Source of the DNA: Lutibacter sp.
Lineage (GTDB): Bacteria > Bacteroidota > Bacteroidia > Flavobacteriales > Flavobacteriaceae
Direction of reading: 5' to 3'
DNA length: 62,181 bases
NCBI RefSeq assembly: GCF_013041805.1
Contig: NZ_JABDRI010000001.1
Span: forward strand, 1-62,181
In this document: piece by piece, positions 51,853-60,350 of the stretch
Layout of the letters: the number at the start of each line of letters is the position of its first letter
Position numbering within the stretch: position 1 is the stretch's first letter
Translations under genes and position numbers: made by a program
The notes under the pieces: generated by a model
Databases searched by the model: none
Seen by the model: only the letters and a program-made list of their open reading frames with translations
What the model was told of the DNA's origin: nothing

Positions 51853-54576
51853 ATGGAGATGAAACAAACAGACAAAAGAGTCTATAAATTTGGAGGCAAA
51901 ACAGCTGACGGAAATAGCACTATGAAAAACCTATTAGGTGGTAAAGGAGCTAACCTTGCTGAAATGTGTTTAATAGGAGTACCTGTTCCTCCAGGATTTA
52001 CAATTACAACTGATACTTGTACGGAATATAATAAATTAGGAAAAGAACAAGTTGTTGCCTTACTAAAAGATGAAGTTGAAGCTGCAGTTGCAAATGTAGA
52101 AAACTTAATGGGTACAAAATTTGGAAGCAATGAAAACCCTTGTTTACTATCAGTTCGTTCTGGTGCAAGAGTTTCAATGCCAGGAATGATGGATACTGTA
52201 CTTAACTTAGGTATGAATGATAATTCTATACAAGGTCTTATCGCAAAAACTGGAAATGCCCGCTTTGCTTGGGATTCATATAGACGTTTTGTACAAATGT
52301 TTGGTGGTGTTGTTTTAGGTGTTGGTGCATTATCAAAAGAAGATCATGATCCATTTGAAGAAATTATTGATAAAGCTAAGGAAACAAAAGGTGTAGAATT
52401 AGATACTGATTTAGATGTTGAAGACTTAAAACAAATGGTAGCTGATTTTAAAGCTGCTTGTGTTGCTCAAACCGGAGAGCCTTTCCCTGAAGATCCTTGG
52501 GATCAATTATGGGGAAGTGTTACAGCTGTATTCGATAGCTGGATGAACCCAAGAGCTAAATACTATAGAAATATGAATGGTTACCCAGAAGAATGGGGAA
52601 CTGCTGTAAACGTTCAAGCAATGGTTTATGGTAATATGGGTGATAACTCAGGAACCGGTGTTGCCTTTACAAGAGATGCTGCTACTGGTGAAAATATCTT
52701 TAATGGTGAGTATTTAATCAACGCACAAGGTGAAGATGTTGTTGCTGGAGTTAGAACACCTCAACAAATTACACTTGAAGGTTCAAAAAGATGGGCTGTT
52801 TTAGCTGGAGTTTCTGAAGAAGATAGAAAATCGAAATTTCCTTCTTTAGAAGAATTAATGCCAGTTATTTATAAGGAGTTAAATGAAACTCAAGACATTC
52901 TTGATAGACATTATAATGATATGCAAGATTTAGAGTTTACCATTCAAGACGGAAAGCTTTGGATGTTACAAACTCGTAATGGTAAACGTACTGCTGCTGC
53001 AATGGTAAAAATTGCAATGGATTTACTTCATGAAGGCAGAATTGATGAGAAAAAAGCAGTTATGATGCAAGAACCTGCAAAATTAGATGAACTTTTACAT
53101 CCAGTTTTTGATGGTGACGCAATAAAAGCAGCTAAAGTTTTAGCAAAAGGTTTACCTGCATCTCCTGGGGCTGCAACTGGACAAATTGTATTTTTTGCCG
53201 ATGAAGCGAATAAATATCCAGTATCAATTCTTGTTAGAGTTGAAACTTCTCCTGAAGATTTAGAAGGAATGAACATTGCCAAAGGTATTTTAACTGCTCG
53301 TGGAGGTATGACATCTCACGCAGCTGTTGTTGCTCGTGGAATGGGTAAATGTTGTGTTTCAGGAGCTGGAACAGTTCAAATAAATTATAAAACTAGAGTT
53401 ATGACCATTGAAGGTCAAGAATTTAAAGAAGGAGATTGGATTTCTTTAAATGGATCTACTGGTGAAGTTTATGAAGGTAAAATTGGAACCAAAGATGCTG
53501 AATTAAGTGGTGACTTTGGAAACATTATGAAATTGGCTGATAAATTCAGAACTCTAAATGTTAGAACAAATGCTGAAACCGAAAGAGAATGTAAAGTAGC
53601 AGTTGAATTTGGTGCTGAAGGTATTGGTCTTTGTAGAACAGAGCACATGTTCTTTGAAGGTGAACGTTTAGTGCGTATGCGTGAAATGATTTTAGCAGAA
53701 GATGAAGCAGGAAGAAGAGAGGCATTAGATAAATTACTACCAATTCAACGTAAAGATTTTAAAGGTGTATTTGCTGCTATGGCAGGTTTACCTGTAACAG
53801 TTCGTTTATTAGATCCACCTTTACATGAGTTTGTTCCTCACGAGGAAGAAAATCAAAAGGAAATGGCTGCTGAAATGGGCATTTCTGTAGAAGCTATTAA
53901 ACAAAAAGTGGAGGACTTGCACGAATTTAACCCAATGCTAGGTCATAGAGGTTGTAGATTAGGAAATACATATCCTGAAATTACTGAGATGCAAGCTAGA
54001 GCTATTATTGAAGCTGCAATGGAATTAAAAGCTGAGGGTGTAAAAACATTCCCAGAAATAATGATTCCACTTATTGGAACTGTTAAAGAATTCAAATTAC
54101 AAGAAGAAATAGTAAGAAGCGTTGCTGCTGAGGTATTTGCTGAAAAAGGTGATTCTATTGAGTACTTAGTAGGAACAATGATTGAAATTCCACGTGCTGC
54201 ATTAACGGCCGATCAAATTGCTGAAGTAGCTGAGTTTTTCTCTTTTGGAACTAACGATTTAACTCAAATGGGATTCGGATATTCTCGTGATGATGCTGGT
54301 AAATTCTTACCAATCTATATTGAAAAAGGAATTTTAAAAGCTGATCCTTTCCAAGTACTAGATCAAGAAGGAATTGGGCAATTAGTAGAAATGGGAACAT
54401 CAAAAGGACGTTCAACAAATGCTAAACTTAAAGTAGGTATTTGTGGAGAACACGGTGGTGAACCAAGTTCTGTTGAATTCTGTCATAGAGTAGGAATGAA
54501 TTATGTTAGTTGTTCACCTTTTAGAGTGCCAATCGCACGTTTAGCTGCTGCACAAGCTGCTCTTAGAGAAGCATAA
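51853..54576 (+). CDS. ppdK: Pyruvate, phosphate dikinase
   Basis: 907 residues. N-terminal ATP-grasp domain begins KFGGKTADG and GGKGANLAEM. The central swivelling domain has the phospho-accepting His489 in GGMTSHAAVVARGMGK. The C-terminal PEP/pyruvate barrel has GLCRTEHMFF and the catalytic Cys864 in GICGEHGGEP. It interconverts pyruvate, ATP and phosphate with PEP, AMP and pyrophosphate, so it can serve gluconeogenesis or PPi-linked glycolysis. A second in-frame ATG is at 51859. No PPDK regulatory protein gene is beside it. Ends at a strong hairpin. Confidence 0.97.
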   Translation: MEMKQTDKRVYKFGGKTADGNSTMKNLLGGKGANLAEMCLIGVPVPPGFTITTDTCTEYNKLGKEQVVALLKDEVEAAVANVENLMGTKFGSNENPCLLSVRSGARVSMPGMMDTVLNLGMNDNSIQGLIAKTGNARFAWDSYRRFVQMFGGVVLGVGALSKEDHDPFEEIIDKAKETKGVELDTDLDVEDLKQMVADFKAACVAQTGEPFPEDPWDQLWGSVTAVFDSWMNPRAKYYRNMNGYPEEWGTAVNVQAMVYGNMGDNSGTGVAFTRDAATGENIFNGEYLINAQGEDVVAGVRTPQQITLEGSKRWAVLAGVSEEDRKSKFPSLEELMPVIYKELNETQDILDRHYNDMQDLEFTIQDGKLWMLQTRNGKRTAAAMVKIAMDLLHEGRIDEKKAVMMQEPAKLDELLHPVFDGDAIKAAKVLAKGLPASPGAATGQIVFFADEANKYPVSILVRVETSPEDLEGMNIAKGILTARGGMTSHAAVVARGMGKCCVSGAGTVQINYKTRVMTIEGQEFKEGDWISLNGSTGEVYEGKIGTKDAELSGDFGNIMKLADKFRTLNVRTNAETERECKVAVEFGAEGIGLCRTEHMFFEGERLVRMREMILAEDEAGRREALDKLLPIQRKDFKGVFAAMAGLPVTVRLLDPPLHEFVPHEEENQKEMAAEMGISVEAIKQKVEDLHEFNPMLGHRGCRLGNTYPEITEMQARAIIEAAMELKAEGVKTFPEIMIPLIGTVKEFKLQEEIVRSVAAEVFAEKGDSIEYLVGTMIEIPRAALTADQIAEVAEFFSFGTNDLTQMGFGYSRDDAGKFLPIYIEKGILKADPFQVLDQEGIGQLVEMGTSKGRSTNAKLKVGICGEHGGEPSSVEFCHRVGMNYVSCSPFRVPIARLAAAQAALREA

Positions 54577-54597
54577 ACAACTTTTTTATATACTATT

Positions 54598-54629
54598 AAA
54601 AACTCCAGCTTTTCGAAGTTGGAGTTTTT
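54598..54629 (+). terminator. ppdK terminator
   Basis: AAAAACTCCAGCTT (54598-54611) pairs with AAGTTGGAGTTTTT (54616-54629), one G.T pair, around a TTCG loop, followed by a further T run. Confidence 0.9.
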
Positions 54630-54647
54630 TTTATAACTCAATTCAAT

Positions 54648-54655
54648 TATCTTCG
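54648..54655 (+). promoter_or_regulatory. -7 box giving a leaderless or near-leaderless mRNA
   Basis: TATCTTCG (TAnnTTTG with one mismatch) ends only 4 bp before the ATG at 54660. A transcript from it would begin at or within a few bases of the start codon. Confidence 0.4.
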
Positions 54656-54659
54656 CACT

Positions 54660-55421
54660 ATGATTAAAGTTGTAATTCTTGGAGGAGGCAATGTGGCTTA
54701 TCACTTGACTAATGAGTTCTTAAAAAACACTTCTGTAAAACTGGTTCAAGTTTATAATAGAAATCTTATAAATATTGAATATCTAAAAAACAAAACTTCA
54801 ATTACAAATCGTATTACTGAATTAAAAGATGCTGATATTTATATTATTGCTGTCTCAGATAACGCAATTACTCAGCTTTCTTCAAAATTAAGTTTACCCA
54901 ATAAATTAGTTGTTCATACTTCCGGAAGTTCAGGAATAAAAGATTTGTATTCTAGTTCAAATAAGGGTGTTTTTTATCCGCTTCAATCTTTTTCAAAAAA
55001 TAGTTTGCTTAACTTTTTAGAAATACCTATTTGTATTGAAGCTGAAAATGAAGATGATGAAATGCTACTTGAAAAGTTAGCTAAATCAATTTCAACTAAT
55101 TGCTATAAAATTAATTCAGAGCAACGAAAATATTTACACATGGCTGCTGTTTTTGTAAATAATTTTGTAAACCATCTTTATCAATTAGGAAATGAAATTT
55201 GTGAAGAAAATAAAGTCCCTTTTGAAATATTACTTCCTATAATTAAAGAAACTGCAAATAAAATAGTTGAATTATCACCTTATGAAGCGCAAACCGGACC
55301 TGCAAAACGTAATGATACCAAAACTATTGAAAAGCAACAGTCACTTTTAACAGCTAATAAACAAGAAATATATACCTTGCTTTCAAAATCAATTTATAAA
55401 ACATATGGAGAAAAGTTATAA
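54660..55421 (+). CDS. Rossmann-fold protein with DUF2520
   Basis: 253 residues. The N-terminal NAD(P)-binding Rossmann domain starts VVILGGGNVAYHL (glycine-rich loop, 8-10), and VVHTSGSSG and YPLQSFSK are conserved family motifs. The C-terminal helical DUF2520 domain (about 125-250) ends at ETANKIVELSPYEAQTGPAKRND (in parts, with the GPAKRND signature). The family resembles ketopantoate reductase/prephenate dehydrogenase-like dehydrogenases, with no assigned substrate. It overlaps the KdsC-like gene by 17 bp, so the two are made together. Confidence 0.88.
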   Translation: MIKVVILGGGNVAYHLTNEFLKNTSVKLVQVYNRNLINIEYLKNKTSITNRITELKDADIYIIAVSDNAITQLSSKLSLPNKLVVHTSGSSGIKDLYSSSNKGVFYPLQSFSKNSLLNFLEIPICIEAENEDDEMLLEKLAKSISTNCYKINSEQRKYLHMAAVFVNNFVNHLYQLGNEICEENKVPFEILLPIIKETANKIVELSPYEAQTGPAKRNDTKTIEKQQSLLTANKQEIYTLLSKSIYKTYGEKL

Positions 55422-55932
55422 AGAAATAATGCCCCAAATTACAACACTTATTTTTGATGTTGATGGAGTACTAACAAATGGAGTAGTAACAATTTTTCCT
55501 GATGGAGAAATGGTAAGAAATATGAATATTAAAGACGGATATGCCCTTAAAACTGCTATAAAAGCAGGCTTTAATGTATGTATAATTTCAGGTGGAACAA
55601 ATGAAGCCGTTAGAAAACGTTTTGAAACTCTTGGAATTACTGATGTTTATCTAGGTGCCCACAATAAATTAATTCAATTTAATGAATATATAAACCTTCA
55701 TAATATTAATCCGAAACAAATTTTATATATGGGAGATGATATTCCAGACTATCCAGTGATGAAAGAAGTTGGATTACCTTGCTGCCCTAAAGATGCTGCT
55801 CCTGAAATTCAAGAAATAGCTGCTTATATTTCTCATAAAAAGGGTGGTACTGGCTGTGTTCGTGATGTTATAGAGCAAGTTCTAAAAGTTCAAGATAAAT
55901 GGGATGGACAATTTGATGCAAAGTATGATTAA
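55405..55932 (+). CDS. kdsC: HAD-family phosphatase, KdsC-like
   Basis: 175 residues. HAD motif I FDVDGVLTNG (Asp18, Asp20), the KdsC-type IKDGYALKTA and ISGGTNEAVRKR (motif II), and GDDIPDYPVMKEVG (motif IV); the small C0 type has no cap. The enzyme would remove phosphate from Kdo-8-phosphate for lipopolysaccharide core synthesis. Related family members act on other sugar-acid phosphates, so the exact substrate is not certain. A second possible start is Met9 at 55429. Overlaps its neighbour on the 5' side. Confidence 0.88.
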   Translation: MEKSYKEIMPQITTLIFDVDGVLTNGVVTIFPDGEMVRNMNIKDGYALKTAIKAGFNVCIISGGTNEAVRKRFETLGITDVYLGAHNKLIQFNEYINLHNINPKQILYMGDDIPDYPVMKEVGLPCCPKDAAPEIQEIAAYISHKKGGTGCVRDVIEQVLKVQDKWDGQFDAKYD

Positions 55933-55942
55933 ATTAGTAAGT

Positions 55943-56380
55943 ATGTATAAATCTTCTTTTAACTTCATAGTAATTGTGCTTACCATAAGCTTTAGCAGTT
56001 ATTCTCAATCCATTTTTGGAAAATGGAAAACTATTGATGATGAAACTGGAAAAGAAAAATCCATTGTTGAAATTTATCAATCAAGAGATGGTAAAGCTTA
56101 TGCCAAAATTCTTGAATTATTAGAAAAAGATAAGCAAGATAAGTTATGTACAAATTGCAAAGGTAAATACAAAAATAGACCTATTAAAGGCTTGGAAATT
56201 ATAAATGGCCTAATTAAAGATGATGATGAATGGAATGGTGCTAAAATTTTAGACCCAAAAACAGGTAAAGAATATAAATGTATAATCTCTTTAGAAGAGC
56301 CAACCAAATTAAAAGTTAGAGGTTATATTGGATTTGCTTTAATTGGACGCACCCAATATTGGCATAAAGTTGAAAATTAG
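55943..56380 (+). CDS. DUF2147 secreted protein
   Basis: 145 residues from ATG 55943, chosen because MYKSSFNFIVIVLTISFSSYSQS is a clean signal peptide; ATGs at 55925 and 55904 are alternatives. The mature part is a small beta-barrel: IFGKWKTIDDETGKEKS, VEIYQSRDGKAYAKI, CTNCKGKYKNRPIKGL, ILDPKTGKEYKC and GFALIGRTQYWHKV, the DUF2147 pattern. Two Cys in CTNC are conserved in many members. Periplasmic or surface location expected. Function unknown. Convergent with pcm, 11 bp apart. Confidence 0.85.
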   Translation: MYKSSFNFIVIVLTISFSSYSQSIFGKWKTIDDETGKEKSIVEIYQSRDGKAYAKILELLEKDKQDKLCTNCKGKYKNRPIKGLEIINGLIKDDDEWNGAKILDPKTGKEYKCIISLEEPTKLKVRGYIGFALIGRTQYWHKVEN

Positions 56381-56391
56381 TTTTAAAAACT

Positions 56392-57033
56392 TTAATTTTT
56401 TTTCTTCAACATAGGAACAAATCTAAATTTCCCTAATTCAAGTTTTTCGAAATCTTTCTCCGCTGTTCTAGTAAATAAAGTCATTATTTGAACATCATCG
56501 CCAATAGGAATAACTAACCTTCCTCCTATCTTTAGCTGACTTAGTAATGCTTTTGGAACCATTGGAGCTCCTGCTGTAACGATAATTCCATCAAAAGGAG
56601 CATTTTCTGGTAACCCCTTATATCCATCACCAAAAACCATTTTTTTTGGATTATAACCAATTTTAGGTAAGAACAATATTGTTTTTTTAAACAAATCTTT
56701 TTGTCTCTCAATGGTATACACTTTTGCACCCATTTCAATCAAAACTGCAGTTTGATAACCAGAACCAGTACCAATTTCTAAAATTAAATCTCCCTGACTA
56801 ACTTTTAACAACTCTGTTTGAAAAGCAACTGTATAAGGCTGAGAAATTGTTTGCTCTGCAGCAATTGGAAAGGCTTTGTCTTGATATGCAAAATCTGCAA
56901 ATCCTGAATCCATAAATAAATGCCGAGGTACTGCAGCAATTGCTTTTAATACATTCTTATCCTTGATGCCTTTCTCTTCTATAGTTTTTACTAATTGATT
57001 TCTAAGACCTTGATGTTTATGTGTATCCTTCAC
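56392..57033 (-). CDS. pcm: Protein-L-isoaspartate O-methyltransferase
   Basis: 213 residues, GTG start. SAM-binding motif LILEIGTGSGYQTA (about 83-96), the isoaspartate-binding region AEQTISQPYTVA (59-70), and VPRHLF (35-40) are the family signatures. It methylates L-isoaspartyl residues in aged proteins, beginning their repair. It ends in IPIGDDVQIMTLFTRT near the C-terminus, as usual. Divergent from the Gfo/Idh/MocA gene; 82 bp separate the starts. Confidence 0.95.
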   Translation of the reverse strand: MKDTHKHQGLRNQLVKTIEEKGIKDKNVLKAIAAVPRHLFMDSGFADFAYQDKAFPIAAEQTISQPYTVAFQTELLKVSQGDLILEIGTGSGYQTAVLIEMGAKVYTIERQKDLFKKTILFLPKIGYNPKKMVFGDGYKGLPENAPFDGIIVTAGAPMVPKALLSQLKIGGRLVIPIGDDVQIMTLFTRTAEKDFEKLELGKFRFVPMLKKKN

Positions 57034-57085
57034 TAATTATTAAAATTTGAGTTGTTAAAAATAGGAATAAATGCTTAAAGATGCT

Positions 57086-57093
57086 TACTTTTG
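57086..57093 (+). promoter_or_regulatory. -7 box of the Gfo/Idh/MocA operon
   Basis: TACTTTTG matches TAnnTTTG exactly, 22 bp before ATG 57116. It lies inside a longer open frame from 57071, which supports the later start. Confidence 0.5.
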
Positions 57094-57115
57094 TGTATCA
57101 AAAAAAAATATTCTT

Positions 57116-58078
57116 ATGATGCTAAAAGCTGGAGTTTTAGGTGCTGGACATCTTGGTAAAATTCATTTAAAATTATTAAACCAATCAAAAAAATATAATC
57201 TAATTGGTTTTTACGACCCTATAAAAGAAAATGCCGAAAAAGTTGAAAAAGAATTTGGCTACAAAGCTTTTAATTCAATACAAGAACTAATTAATGCTGT
57301 GGATGTTGTAGATATTGTAACTCCTACCCTCTCTCATTTTGATTGTGCAAAAGAAGCAATTGAAAAAGGAAAACATATCTTTATTGAAAAGCCTATCACT
57401 AAAACTGTTGAAGAAGCTGATGCTCTAATTGAGCTTTCAAAAAAATATAATGTAAAAGGTCAAGTTGGACACGTAGAACGTTTTAACCCAGCATTTACTG
57501 CCGTAAAAAACTCAATTACAAATCCAATGTTTATTGAAACACATCGATTGGCTGAATTTAACCCAAGAGGAACTGATGTGCCTGTTGTATTAGATTTAAT
57601 GATACATGATATAGATATTATTTTAAGTGTTGTTAAATCAAAGGTGAAAAATGTGAATGCAAGCGGTGTTTCTGTTATTAGTGATACCCCTGATATTGCA
57701 AATGCACGCATTGAATTTGAAAATGGTTGCGTTGCAAATTTAACTGCTAGTCGAATTTCATTAAAAAATATGCGTAAGTCACGTTTCTTTCAAAAAGATG
57801 CATACATAGCGGTAGATTTCTTTGAAAAGGCTACAGAAGTGGTTAGAATGAAAGATGCGCCTAAAAAACCTGGTGATTTTGATATGATTTTACAAAATGC
57901 TGAAGGTGTTAAAAAACAAATCTATTTTGAAAATCCAACAATTGAAAACAATAATGCAATTTTAGACGAATTAGAAACGTTTGCAGATGCTATTAACAAC
58001 AATACAAGTCCAATTGTTACTTTACAACAAGGCACCGAAGCATTAAGAGTTGCACAAATGATTATAAACGATTTTTAA
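57116..58078 (+). CDS. Gfo/Idh/MocA-family oxidoreductase
   Basis: 320 residues from ATG 57116; the next codon (57119) is also ATG. The 5' extension to 57071 would span the promoter box. NAD(P)-binding GVLGAGHLGKIH (about 6-17), then EKP at 91-93 in IEKPITKT, the catalytic-Lys motif of the family, and GHVERFNPAF and VVLDLMIHDIDI in the C-terminal domain. The family oxidises or reduces sugars and related molecules. The specific substrate is not recognisable. It is the first of three tightly packed genes (PhzF starts 1 bp after its stop). Confidence 0.9.
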   Translation: MMLKAGVLGAGHLGKIHLKLLNQSKKYNLIGFYDPIKENAEKVEKEFGYKAFNSIQELINAVDVVDIVTPTLSHFDCAKEAIEKGKHIFIEKPITKTVEEADALIELSKKYNVKGQVGHVERFNPAFTAVKNSITNPMFIETHRLAEFNPRGTDVPVVLDLMIHDIDIILSVVKSKVKNVNASGVSVISDTPDIANARIEFENGCVANLTASRISLKNMRKSRFFQKDAYIAVDFFEKATEVVRMKDAPKKPGDFDMILQNAEGVKKQIYFENPTIENNNAILDELETFADAINNNTSPIVTLQQGTEALRVAQMIINDF

Positions 58079-58079
58079 T

Positions 58080-58862
58080 ATGACGATCTTTCAAGTTGAT
58101 GCATTTAACAATCAGCTATTTAAAGGAAATCCTGCTGCAGTTATTCCTTTAGAAAAATGGATTTCCGATGAACTGATGCAATCTATTGCAGAAGAAAATA
58201 ATTTATCTGAAACAGTTTTTTTTGTAAAAAATGAACATTCCTTTAACATTAGATGGTTCACACCTGCATGTGAAGTTGATTTATGTGGACATGCAACGCT
58301 AGCTGCCGCTCATATTATATTTACTGAATTAAATTATGCTGAAAACATGTTAGAATTTAATTCTAAAAGTGGAAAATTAACCGTTAAAAAAAATGAAGAT
58401 TGGTATACTCTAAATTTCCCATCTGAAGAAATTAATGAAATAAAAACTCCAACCTATTTAGAAGAAGCTTTAAATATTCCAATTTTAAAAACGTACAAAG
58501 GAAAATGGAAATTATTGATAGAGCTAGAAAATGAAAAAGATATTTTAAATTTGACTCCAAATTTTAGCCTTTTATCAAAATTAGAGTCAGATGGAATTAT
58601 TGTTACTTCAAAAGGTACAAACGTTGATTTTGTTTCTCGTTTTTTTGCTCCTAAACTAAATATAAATGAAGATCCTGTAACTGGTTCTGCCCACACATTA
58701 TTAATACCGTTTTGGGCTAAAAAATTAAATAAAACTACTTTAAATGCTATTCAGCTATCAAAAAGAGTTGGTATTTTAAAATGTAATTATTTCAATGACA
58801 GAGTAGAAATGAGTGGTCAAGCAGTTACTTATTTAAAAGGAGAATTAACATTAAAACTATAA
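58080..58862 (+). CDS. PhzF-family isomerase
   Basis: 260 residues. Diaminopimelate-epimerase-like fold with VDAFNNQLFKGNPAAV (6-21), the catalytic Glu in NLSETVFF (Glu44), EVDLCGHATLA and the C-terminal NEDPVTGSAHTLL. This is the general PhzF-like (YddE/YHI9) group, not phenazine biosynthesis as such; substrates are mostly unknown. It lies 1 bp after the Gfo/Idh/MocA gene and 3 bp before the hydroxyacyl-CoA dehydrogenase, so the three are one operon. Confidence 0.92.
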   Translation: MTIFQVDAFNNQLFKGNPAAVIPLEKWISDELMQSIAEENNLSETVFFVKNEHSFNIRWFTPACEVDLCGHATLAAAHIIFTELNYAENMLEFNSKSGKLTVKKNEDWYTLNFPSEEINEIKTPTYLEEALNIPILKTYKGKWKLLIELENEKDILNLTPNFSLLSKLESDGIIVTSKGTNVDFVSRFFAPKLNINEDPVTGSAHTLLIPFWAKKLNKTTLNAIQLSKRVGILKCNYFNDRVEMSGQAVTYLKGELTLKL

Positions 58863-58865
58863 ATT

Positions 58866-59753
58866 ATGAAAAATATAGCTATAATTGGAGCGGGTACAAT
58901 GGGTAATGGAATTGCACATGTTTTTGCTCAAAACAATTACAAAGTACATTTAATTGATATTTCACAACAAGCTTTAGATAAAGGAATAGCAACTATTACT
59001 AAAAATTTAGATCGTCTTTTAGTAAAAGAACGTATTACCGAAGAAATTAAATCAACAACCTTAAATAATATTAAAACTTTCACATCTATTCCTGAAGGAG
59101 TGAAAAATGCAGATTTAGTTGTTGAAGCCGCTACAGAAAATGTTGATTTAAAATTAAAAATATTCAAACAATTAGATAATGAAGCTCCAATAAATGCAAT
59201 TTTAGCAACCAATACATCTTCAATTTCAATTACTAAAATTGCTGCCGTGACAAAACGACCTGAAAAAGTAATTGGAATGCATTTTATGAATCCTGTTCCA
59301 ATTATGAAATTAGTTGAAATTATTAGAGGTTACAATACATCTGATGAAGTAACTAAATCAATTATGGATCTTTCAGTAAGCTTAAAAAAAGTACCTGTTG
59401 AAGTTAACGATTATCCAGGATTTGTAGCGAATCGTATTCTAATGCCAATGCTTAACGAAGCTATAGAGACTTTATATAATGGTGTTGCAGGAGTTTATGA
59501 AATTGATACGGTTATGAAGTTAGGAATGGCTCATCCAATGGGACCTTTACAACTAGCTGACTTTATTGGTCTGGATGTTTGCTTATCTATATTAAATGTA
59601 ATGTATGACGGATTTAAAAATCCAAAATACGCACCGTGCCCTTTATTAGTAAATATGGTGCAAGCTGGAAAACTTGGAATTAAATCTGGTGAAGGTTTTT
59701 ACGATTATTCGGAATCAAGAAAAGCCGAAGTTATTTCGAGACAATTTAAATAA
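58866..59753 (+). CDS. 3-hydroxybutyryl-CoA dehydrogenase (3-hydroxyacyl-CoA dehydrogenase family)
   Basis: 295 residues. NAD-binding GAGTMGNGIAH (G8-G13), ATNTSSISIT, the catalytic-His motif GMHFMNPVPIMKLVE, then YPGFVANRILMPMLNEA and the C-terminal AHPMGPLQLADFIGLD. This is the short monofunctional Hbd/PaaH type. It interconverts 3-hydroxyacyl-CoA and 3-oxoacyl-CoA using NAD(P). Which CoA pathway it serves is not shown by the neighbours. Ends within a bidirectional terminator. Confidence 0.94.
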   Translation: MKNIAIIGAGTMGNGIAHVFAQNNYKVHLIDISQQALDKGIATITKNLDRLLVKERITEEIKSTTLNNIKTFTSIPEGVKNADLVVEAATENVDLKLKIFKQLDNEAPINAILATNTSSISITKIAAVTKRPEKVIGMHFMNPVPIMKLVEIIRGYNTSDEVTKSIMDLSVSLKKVPVEVNDYPGFVANRILMPMLNEAIETLYNGVAGVYEIDTVMKLGMAHPMGPLQLADFIGLDVCLSILNVMYDGFKNPKYAPCPLLVNMVQAGKLGIKSGEGFYDYSESRKAEVISRQFK

Positions 59754-59782
59754 AAAAGAGCCGCAAATTGCGGCTCTTTTTT
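59752..59782. terminator. Bidirectional terminator of the Hbd gene and the 126-aa gene
   Basis: AAAAAAGAGCCGCA (59752-59765) pairs with TGCGGCTCTTTTTT (59769-59782) around a 3-nt loop, with A and T runs on both sides. It overlaps both convergent stop regions. Confidence 0.9.
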
Positions 59783-60162
59783 TATAAATATTTCAAGAAA
59801 AAATCCATCATATTTTCTTTCAATTCATAATGCATTTTTACAAAAGTTGCCATTTCATCTTTTAACATTACTTGTTTTTCTTGAAATACAACCTCAGCAT
59901 TATTTTCAAATTTAGATTGAGCTAGTTCTCTCTTCTTCATTCTAATTCTATGCCTTAAATGACCCATAACTTCACGTTCACGGATTATTTTATTTTGAAA
60001 CCCTTCTAATTGTATCATAACTTCACTTCCAAGGTTACGAATTGCAATATGCTCTAATTTTTCTTCAAAATAATCCATTTCACTTTCTTGAAACTTCAAC
60101 TCTCTTTTCCAAACATCTAAGTTGAAGTTTAGATCACTTAAGTAAATTAACTGACTTTCCAT
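59782..60162 (-). CDS. Small coiled-coil protein, unknown
   Basis: 126 residues, not assigned to a family I can name. No signal peptide or membrane helix. Mostly charged helix: DVWKRELKFQESEMDYFEEKLEHIAIRN (in parts), REVMGHLRHRIRMKKRELAQ and KDEMATFVKMHYELKENMMDFFLKYL. The heptad-like pattern suggests a two- or three-helix coiled coil, cytosolic. The gene ends at a bidirectional terminator and has its own upstream gap of about 190 bp before the exporter operon's terminator. The sequence looks like a real gene, but function is unknown. Confidence 0.65.
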   Translation of the reverse strand: MESQLIYLSDLNFNLDVWKRELKFQESEMDYFEEKLEHIAIRNLGSEVMIQLEGFQNKIIREREVMGHLRHRIRMKKRELAQSKFENNAEVVFQEKQVMLKDEMATFVKMHYELKENMMDFFLKYL

Positions 60163-60294
60163 ACGCTATCTGCTTTTTAAATTTTATATGCTATAAATTT
60201 CTAAATTATTTTTTACTTTTCCGCTGATAAAAATCATATGAATTCGTTAAATCATAAAAAATAGTTTTATCAAAAGGACATTATAAAGATATAA

Positions 60295-60328
60295 AAAAAG
60301 CGTTCTAATTTAACTTAAAACGCTTTTT
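60295..60328 (-). terminator. Terminator of the MacAB-like operon
   Basis: Stem AAAAAGCGTT (60295-60304) with AACGCTTTTT (60319-60328), 14-nt loop, followed leftward by a T run. Confidence 0.8.
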
Positions 60329-60350
60329 AAATTTATATAAAAATCAACTA

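Noticed and set aside
57071-57115. Earlier ATG for the Gfo/Idh/MocA gene
   Set aside because: The segment spans an exact -7 promoter box and is not part of the Rossmann fold.
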